From the NCBI GenBank assembly GCA_900548905.1, contig URMK01000032.1, positions 7,167-71,166 of the forward strand: a stretch of 64,000 nt of DNA, read 5' to 3'. Both the position numbers and the translations under genes were made by a program. Of the stretch, positions 58,836 through 64,000 are shown piece after piece (the stretch's first letter is position 1; each line of letters begins with the position of its first letter). The notes under the pieces were generated by a model that saw only the letters and a program-made list of their open reading frames with translations, ran no database searches and had not been told where the DNA came from. The stretch comes from an uncultured Lachnospiraceae bacterium (GTDB taxonomy: Bacteria; Bacillota; Clostridia; Lachnospirales; Lachnospiraceae).

Positions 58836-60320
58836 TCACCTTGTGAGGACTTTTGCCACTGCGGCTTTCCATCCTTCTTTTTTATGCAGACGCAGGTTTT
58901 CTTCCATGCCGGGCGTAAACCAGGTTCCTTCCTTTCCGGCAAACAAAGCGTCCTCCTGATACAGACCTGCGGATATACCGGCCATATAAGCGGCCCCTAT
59001 CCCGGACAGTTCCTCCGCAGCGGGTATCCGCAGCTTCTTTCCGGAGATATCACTCTGAAACTGCATCAGATAACGGTTTCCGGTAGGCCCCCCATCCACA
59101 CGCAGCTCCTTCATAGGAATTCCCGTATCCTGCTCCATAGCGGCTATCAGATCCGTTATCTGATAAGCGATACAGTCTAAAGCCGCTCTTACCAGCTCTG
59201 CCTTTCCGGTAACCCTGCTCATGCCTGTTATGGCTGCCCGGGCATTTTCATCCCAATAAGGAGCTCCCAGACCTGTAAATGCCGGCACCAGATACGTCTC
59301 ATCCGCGGGATTGGCAGAAAACGCCAGCGCTTCCGTTTCCCCGGCGGACTCAATCAGCTTCATATCCTCCTTCAGCCAGGTAATTACCGCACCCGTATAG
59401 TTCAGGTTCCCCTCCAGCACATACTCTACCCTGCCTCTGCGTTTCCACGCAAGGGAGGTAACCACTCCGTGGCTGCTGGAAATCGGCCTGTTTCCGATAT
59501 TCATCATCAGCGAGGATCCGGTTCCGTAGGTCGCCTTACTCATGCCCTGCTGCAGGCAGCCCTGTCCGAACAGAGCGGCATGGGAATCCCCCAAAACTGC
59601 GCATATGGGAACCGGCTTTTCAAACAGCCCTCCCATAAGGGTGTGTCCGAACACCGAATCGGAATCGCAAATCCGGGGCAGGCACTTCAGAGGAATCCCG
59701 AAAATATCCGCCAGTTCCTCATCCCATCCCAGCGTGTGCAGGTTCAAAAGCTGGGTCCGTGACGCATTGGAATAATCGGTTTTAAAGGCATGCTCCTGTG
59801 TGAGCTGCCACACGAGCCAACTGTCAATCGTTCCCAGACAGACACCGCCTTCTTCCGCCCGTTTCCGTTTTTTTTCATCCGTCTGCAGCAGCCACGCCAT
59901 CTTGGCTGCCGGGAAATACGCGGATAGGGGTATCCCGGTCTTTTCCCTTATTATACTACCGAATCCTCTGTTTGCAATATCCCTGACGATACCGGCCGCC
60001 CGTCCGCACTGCCAGACTACAGCTTGCTCCAGCGGTTCCCCGGTTTCCCGATCCCACATAGCCGTGGTTTCCCTTTGGTTGCTGATACCCACAGCCTCCA
60101 CCTGCGCCGGGCTGACGGATGCTTTTTCCATCAGAAGCTTAACTGCCCGTATGGTATTGTCCCGTATTTCCCAGAGGTCATGGGAAACCCAGCCCTGTTC
60201 ATTTACCAGCTGTCTGTGGGGGAGATCCTCCCGAATAAGCATCTTCCCCTCCCGATCAAACAACAGCGCCTTAGTCCCCTGCGTGCTCTGATCAATACTT
60301 ATAATATATTCCTGTTTCAC
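58836..60320 (-). CDS. FGGY-family carbohydrate kinase (glycerol kinase-like)
   Basis: A 494-residue kinase: N-terminal ATPase loop ISIDQSTQGTKALLFD, substrate segment GISNQRETTAMWDRETGEP, FGGY motif region GGPTGNRYLMQFQSDISGK and LSGIGAAYMAG. It is closest in pattern to glycerol/ketopentose kinases, yet it sits in an operon with a sugar isomerase and a transketolase, so it probably phosphorylates a ketose (xylulose-, ribulose- or apulose-type). The start is a GTG at 60320 with AAGGTGAG upstream. Glycerol kinase itself cannot be excluded. Confidence 0.85.
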   Translation of the reverse strand: MKQEYIISIDQSTQGTKALLFDREGKMLIREDLPHRQLVNEQGWVSHDLWEIRDNTIRAVKLLMEKASVSPAQVEAVGISNQRETTAMWDRETGEPLEQAVVWQCGRAAGIVRDIANRGFGSIIREKTGIPLSAYFPAAKMAWLLQTDEKKRKRAEEGGVCLGTIDSWLVWQLTQEHAFKTDYSNASRTQLLNLHTLGWDEELADIFGIPLKCLPRICDSDSVFGHTLMGGLFEKPVPICAVLGDSHAALFGQGCLQQGMSKATYGTGSSLMMNIGNRPISSSHGVVTSLAWKRRGRVEYVLEGNLNYTGAVITWLKEDMKLIESAGETEALAFSANPADETYLVPAFTGLGAPYWDENARAAITGMSRVTGKAELVRAALDCIAYQITDLIAAMEQDTGIPMKELRVDGGPTGNRYLMQFQSDISGKKLRIPAAEELSGIGAAYMAGISAGLYQEDALFAGKEGTWFTPGMEENLRLHKKEGWKAAVAKVLTR

Positions 60321-60378
60321 GTTTTCTCACCTTCCCGTCTTATTCCCGCGAACAATGAGCCAAACGGATATGCCCGCA

Positions 60379-60395
60379 TAGAACCAAAGGTTCTA
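60379..60395. other. Small intercistronic hairpin
   Basis: TAGAACC-AAA-GGTTCTA is a perfect 7-bp stem in the 97-base gap between the transketolase and kinase genes. No T-run, so it is likely a processing or stability element, if anything. Confidence 0.4.
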
Positions 60396-60417
60396 TTATC
60401 CACTTGGCGGCAGTCTC

Positions 60418-61356
60418 TTAACCCAGCTTCAGGCCTTCCTCCGCCTTTGCCGCTATCCCTTCCCCATTCAGTCCGTAATAGTCAAATACCTCCCGGGAAG
60501 TACCGGATATTACCGGAGCATCGGGCAGCGTCATATTCAGTACCCTGCGCGGACAGGAGCTTCCCACCGCCTGGCTTACCATGGAACCCAGGCCGCCGAA
60601 AGGCGCATGCTCCTCCACGGTGACTACCACCTTTACCTTTTCCGCCGCACGCACCACTGCTTGTGCATCCAGCGGCTTCACGCAGTACATATCCAGCAGA
60701 CCGGCCCGGATACCTTTTTCAGCAAGGACTGCCACCGCATCCAGAGCCGGGCGCACCATTTCTCCGCAGGCTACCAGCAGTACATCGCTTCCTTCCGCCA
60801 GCACCGTAGCCTTATCCATGACAAACGGAACCTCTGTTTCCTCATAAATATCCTCTACCGGATTTCTTCCCACCCGTATATAAGCCGGCTTTTTATCCTG
60901 GAGAAGGGCCTCTATCAGCTTTGCGGTCTGAAAGCGGTCACTGGGAATATACACGCGCATATTGGGTATAGCCGATATTGCTGCAATATCCTGGGCGGAA
61001 TGATGACTCATCCCCAAAGCGCCGTAACTGACGCCGCCGCTTATCCCGATTAACGTAACATTCGTATCCGAATAAGCACAGTCGATTTTCACCTGTTCAT
61101 AGCTTCTTGTGGAAAGGAAACAGGCAGGGGAAGCTGCAAACGGCTTTTTGCCGCATTTGGCGAGGCCGGCAGAAATACTTACCAAATCCTGCTCTGCTAT
61201 CCCCACTTCCACAAACTGCTCCGGGAACTCCTGTGCGAACGGCGTCAGGGAAGCACTTCCTCTGGAATCACTGCACAATACCACAATATCCCTGTCTTCC
61301 TTTGCTTTTTCCATTAGCACATCACAAATAGCTTGTCTGTTGGGTATTTTATTCAT
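60418..61356 (-). CDS. Transketolase C-terminal (small) subunit
   Basis: A 312-residue protein with the pyrimidine-binding (ERFVEVGIAEQDLVSISAGL; catalytic Glu in GIAEQ) and C-terminal (VVTVEEHAPFGGLGSMV) domains of transketolase. It needs the N-terminal subunit, encoded just upstream; the two genes overlap by eight bases, and GGAGG lies eight bases before this ATG. Split transketolases of this kind serve specialised pathways such as that of apulose 4-phosphate, as well as pentose phosphate metabolism in archaea and clostridia. Confidence 0.92.
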   Translation of the reverse strand: MNKIPNRQAICDVLMEKAKEDRDIVVLCSDSRGSASLTPFAQEFPEQFVEVGIAEQDLVSISAGLAKCGKKPFAASPACFLSTRSYEQVKIDCAYSDTNVTLIGISGGVSYGALGMSHHSAQDIAAISAIPNMRVYIPSDRFQTAKLIEALLQDKKPAYIRVGRNPVEDIYEETEVPFVMDKATVLAEGSDVLLVACGEMVRPALDAVAVLAEKGIRAGLLDMYCVKPLDAQAVVRAAEKVKVVVTVEEHAPFGGLGSMVSQAVGSSCPRRVLNMTLPDAPVISGTSREVFDYYGLNGEGIAAKAEEGLKLG

Positions 61357-62188
61357 GGCAAAATGCCTCCTTTCTATCCTCCAAATCCTGCATAATCTGC
61401 CTGTACTCCCCGTCTCCCGGCACTTTATGATGCCACTGGGCTTTGTTTTCCATTACGGATGAGCCGCAGCCCTTCACGGTATTGGCGATTACCACCGTAG
61501 GTTTTCCCTTGCAGGCTCTCGCCGCCTTCCATGCATCGCACACCTCCTGCATGCAGTTCCCGTCCACACTGATAACATTCCATCCAAAGGCCGCCCAGCG
61601 CTCCTCCTGGCTGTCCTGCCCCATCACGTCCTCTGTATTTCCGGATATCTGCAGCCGGTTCCGGTCCACTACAGCGCACAGATTATCCAGCTTATACTGC
61701 GCCGCCGCCATGGCGCCTTCCCATACGGAACCTTCTGCCAGTTCTCCGTCCCCCATTACGGTATATACCCGGTAATCTCTGTGATCCATTTTCCCGGCAA
61801 GTGCCATTCCCACACTTACGGGAAGGCCATGCCCCAGGGAGCCGGAATTCATTTCAATGCCCGGCAGTTTGTTGTTGGGATGTCCTATGTATGGGGTGCC
61901 AAACTTGGAAAACTGCTCCATCACTTCCTTTTTCGGGAAAAAGCCTTTCGCTGCCAGCACCGCATAATAAGCCTCCACCGAATGCCCCTTGCTCATGATA
62001 AAACGATCCCTGTTTTTATGCTCCTGGTTTTCCGGGCTTATATTCATTTCTTTAAAATAAAGGGATACCAGAATATCCATCACGCTCATATCGCCTCCGA
62101 TATGCCCGCCTTTTCCTTCCACTATCATATCCACCACATCTTTGCGGAGCTCATAAGCCAAAGCCGACAGCTTTTTAATCTCATCCAT
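61349..62188 (-). CDS. Transketolase N-terminal (large) subunit, thiamine diphosphate-binding
   Basis: A 279-residue protein. The thiamine-diphosphate motif is MGDGELAEGSVWEGAMAAAQ with the terminal Asn in VVDRNRLQISG. Substrate residues include HIGGDMSVMDILVSLYF (near the start) and SKGHSVEAYYA. Together with the downstream small subunit it moves two-carbon units from ketose phosphates to aldoses. AATGGAGGTAAAAG is the ribosome site. It follows the isomerase gene by 68 bases. Confidence 0.93.
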   Translation of the reverse strand: MDEIKKLSALAYELRKDVVDMIVEGKGGHIGGDMSVMDILVSLYFKEMNISPENQEHKNRDRFIMSKGHSVEAYYAVLAAKGFFPKKEVMEQFSKFGTPYIGHPNNKLPGIEMNSGSLGHGLPVSVGMALAGKMDHRDYRVYTVMGDGELAEGSVWEGAMAAAQYKLDNLCAVVDRNRLQISGNTEDVMGQDSQEERWAAFGWNVISVDGNCMQEVCDAWKAARACKGKPTVVIANTVKGCGSSVMENKAQWHHKVPGDGEYRQIMQDLEDRKEAFCHE

Positions 62189-62256
62189 TCTTTTACCTCC
62201 ATTTATCGGGATAATACCATCATTTATAACAGTTCAGACCTGCCTGAACCTTATCC

Positions 62257-63657
62257 TCATTCCCCTCTTAAAAACGCTTTTACCTGTTCTTCCTTATCAT
62301 CATAAAGATCCGGAGTAATCCCCATATATTTGCAGGCTTCATAAAGCACCGGCACCACATCCTGATGGATACCCACGCAGTGGTGGATATACGGCCCCTC
62401 CACCAGCCTGGCTTCCAGACGCTTCAGATTTTCCACCTCTACCCATACATAGGTTCCTTTTGTATAAGGGCCTTCCACTCCCTTTGCATTTCCCAAAAGC
62501 AGGGAATATTCTCCGTTGTCTCCGTCAAAACGCGCCAGTGTCATTTCCCCCAGCTTAGCCTGTGCTTCCACTGCACCGGGATGTTCAAAAGCCAGAGGGT
62601 AACCGATAACCGGCTTTTCCTGTGCTACGGAAAGAGGCCATGGCCCGCAATGCTGCAGCAGCTCTCCATTTTCATTATCCGGATGGCGTACCGTCCAGTC
62701 TGCGAAAAAGCTTCTGTTCTCATCCATTCCCGCCGCTTCCACCAGCAAAGCGGTAACAGCACCATGAATATCCGTTTCACATACCACCGGGATCCCTTCC
62801 TCATTCAGCAGAGAATTGGCCGCACAGGGCATAATCCCAATCTCTCCCTGCAATGCATTCCAGCACTGTATGGCAATGGCATTACAGCCATATTTATCCG
62901 CCAGGTTTTTCATGGCCGCCTTAAGGGCCGCCACGTTTTCCAGCTCTTCCGGTTTGATTTTTACACACATCTTATCCTTGCAGTAAGCAACGATTTTTTC
63001 CACTTCCGAGCGTTCCTCTTTTACCTTTTTCATTTCAGCCGTCAGTTCCGGCATGGGGATCGGGGAAAGCTGGATATTGAATCTTTCCAGAAGTTCTCCC
63101 TCATTACACATGGTAGACCAGAAATCAAAAGGTCTGGGCGCTATCTGCAGGATTCTGGTATGCCGGAACACATCCACCACGTTGCAGACGGCAAGAAAGC
63201 AGCGGAGTCCTCGTTCAAATTCCGGATCAGTCAGACGGCAGTTTGTCATATAGGTAAAAGGCACACGAAACCGACGCAGTACCTTGCCGGTGGCAAACAG
63301 CCCGCACTGGCTGTCACGAAGGCGGATCCCCTCCTCGTCCGGCCTTTCATCCCTGGGCCCCCAAAGAAGTACCGGCAGATTCATTTCTTTTGCCAGTCTG
63401 GCACATACATATTCCGTCCCGAAGTTACAATGGGGCATAAAAATACCCTTAACTTTTTCACTCCGGAATTTTTCCTGGATTTTTTCCCTGTCCGCTTCCT
63501 CATAAAAGAGCCCTTCCGCGTTTATATCCGTTATATCCACAAATTCAACGCCCAGCTCCTCCAGACGCTCCCTTGTTAGATTGGCGTACTTCACCGCATC
63601 CGGTGCGCTGAAAATACTTCTTCTTGTAGGCAGAAAACCGATTTTGATTTTTTTCAT
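62257..63657 (-). CDS. L-fucose/L-arabinose isomerase-fold protein
   Basis: A 466-residue protein beginning MKKIKIGFLPTRRSIFSAPD, with the FucI/AraA-type architecture: a mixed Rossmann-like first half (KGIFMPHCNFGTEYVCARLA) and a metal-binding second half. Candidate ligands are Glu and Asp in IPVVCETDIHGAV and His in HHCVGIHQDVVPVL. Homologues interconvert aldoses and ketoses with Mn2+. GAAGGGAG lies upstream of the ATG. As first gene of the operon, it would make the ketose that the kinase phosphorylates. The exact sugar is unknown, and some members of this fold are not isomerases. Confidence 0.82.
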   Translation of the reverse strand: MKKIKIGFLPTRRSIFSAPDAVKYANLTRERLEELGVEFVDITDINAEGLFYEEADREKIQEKFRSEKVKGIFMPHCNFGTEYVCARLAKEMNLPVLLWGPRDERPDEEGIRLRDSQCGLFATGKVLRRFRVPFTYMTNCRLTDPEFERGLRCFLAVCNVVDVFRHTRILQIAPRPFDFWSTMCNEGELLERFNIQLSPIPMPELTAEMKKVKEERSEVEKIVAYCKDKMCVKIKPEELENVAALKAAMKNLADKYGCNAIAIQCWNALQGEIGIMPCAANSLLNEEGIPVVCETDIHGAVTALLVEAAGMDENRSFFADWTVRHPDNENGELLQHCGPWPLSVAQEKPVIGYPLAFEHPGAVEAQAKLGEMTLARFDGDNGEYSLLLGNAKGVEGPYTKGTYVWVEVENLKRLEARLVEGPYIHHCVGIHQDVVPVLYEACKYMGITPDLYDDKEEQVKAFLRGE

Positions 63658-63879
63658 AGAAACTCCCTTCCGTCGCAGAGCATGCGCACAATAAAATCAA
63701 TAAACTCACATTCACTAAACTTATTTAATTGTTAGTTTAATATTATTGAATTTTATTGAATTTGTCAAGGTAAATGCTTTTAGTTTTTATTAAATCCATC
63801 AAAAAAAAATTCAAACAGGTTTCAATGATTCGAATCGGAACTTATGATGTTTTAATGCTTCATATAACTTAATCCGTAA
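63658..63879. promoter_or_regulatory. AT-rich promoter region of the isomerase/transketolase operon
   Basis: A 222-bp AT-rich stretch. TAAACT and AGTTTA (about 63718-63742) form an inverted repeat, and ATTGAATTTTATTGAATTT is a short direct repeat close to the start of the operon. These are possible binding sites for the AraC regulator encoded at 56355-57200. No promoter consensus is convincing enough to fix. Confidence 0.35.
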
Positions 63880-64000
63880 CCGTTCAGATGCCCCTTTGTG
63901 TCCCGCGGCATCCCCTCCCCTGCTTTTCCCTGGGGCGGCGGTGCGGCAAGGATTCCTGGAAGGGGCGTCTAAAAACGCCAGTCCTTACGCTGCGTCCTTT
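63880..64000. repeat. Family A element, left part, cut by the window end
   Basis: The block GTAACCGTTCAGA, CTTTGTGTCCCGCGGCATCC, TTTTCCCTGGGGCGGCGG matches 20289-20365, and TCTAAAAACGCCAGTCCTTA followed by CGCTGCGTCC matches the loop core of the element at 36137 (TCTAAAAACGCCGGTCC, GCGTCC). The right arm must lie beyond 64000. This copy links the other two: its outer part is like the first and its core is like the second. Confidence 0.75.

Noticed and set aside
57253..58959. A 568-codon plus-strand frame opposite the DUF5060-type gene.
   Set aside because: Same pattern of antisense openness in GC-rich codons; no start signal and no motif.
60418..62188. Split transketolase as a sulfoquinovose (sulfo-TK) pathway.
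   Set aside because: That pathway needs no sugar kinase and brings a sulfo-sugar isomerase, reductase and exporter; here a kinase and a DUF4038-like hydrolase are present and the other genes are not.

Overview
The window looks like chromosome from a strictly anaerobic, spore-forming gut Firmicute of the Lachnospiraceae type (Blautia/Lachnoclostridium/Eisenbergiella-like). The grounds are the gene content: Lpl/Ytc-type sugar ABC systems with Cache-AraC regulators, a flavodiiron protein, ferritin, a PdaB-like deacetylase, an MptD-type ECF transporter, AGGAGG ribosome sites with occasional GTG/TTG starts, and many stand-alone glycoside hydrolases next to AraC regulators. Genus and species cannot be fixed from the sequence. 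No rRNA, tRNA, CRISPR array, phage structural gene or intact transposase is visible.

Layout. 1-2.5 kb: a partial ParB, ParA and a C-terminally shortened Rpn-like nuclease, probably the edge of a plasmid-like or integrated element. 2.7-5.7 kb: an OmpR response regulator, a histidine kinase and a lipoprotein in one operon. 6-16 kb: a carbohydrate locus. The minus strand carries a solute-binding lipoprotein, two permeases, a membrane AraC regulator and a small ORF; the plus strand carries an ADP-ribosylglycohydrolase-fold protein overlapping a DUF6259 glycosidase-like protein. 16.5-21 kb: a divergent HD-GYP-like protein, flavodiiron protein, a histidine-less HPr-like protein and ferritin. 21-28.5 kb: a five-gene ECF plus exporter-type ABC operon (probably siderophore or metal related), divergent from an AraC gene across a two-fold symmetric operator. 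28.5-36 kb: a chimeric oxidoreductase pseudogene, a polysaccharide deacetylase, cupin, ferredoxin and Crp/Fnr genes, an MBOAT/SGNH pair for extracytoplasmic O-acylation, and an Eis-like acetyltransferase. 36-43 kb: an oligopeptide ABC operon followed by an M20 amidohydrolase. 43.5-56 kb: a C39-like peptidase, an esterase, AraC regulators, a six-hairpin glycosidase, a GH2 enzyme, two Gfo/Idh/MocA dehydrogenases and a CPBP protease. 56.3-63.7 kb: one minus-strand operon of isomerase, split transketolase (two genes), FGGY kinase, DUF5060/DUF4038-like hydrolase and AraC regulator, read here as a candidate route for a released pentose, possibly the branched sugar apiose.

Two families of non-coding inverted repeats run through the intergenic spaces. 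Family A has a long stem with a conserved AAAAACGCC core (20289, 36137 and 63880); in the 36137 copy the arms pair at 67 of 68 positions. Family B is a roughly 162-bp MITE-like element with 18-bp perfect ends (37538-37699) and two decayed relics (about 33762-33832 and 45132-45176). These, the apiose-like operon and the ADP-ribosylglycohydrolase/DUF6259 pair are the least explained parts of the window.
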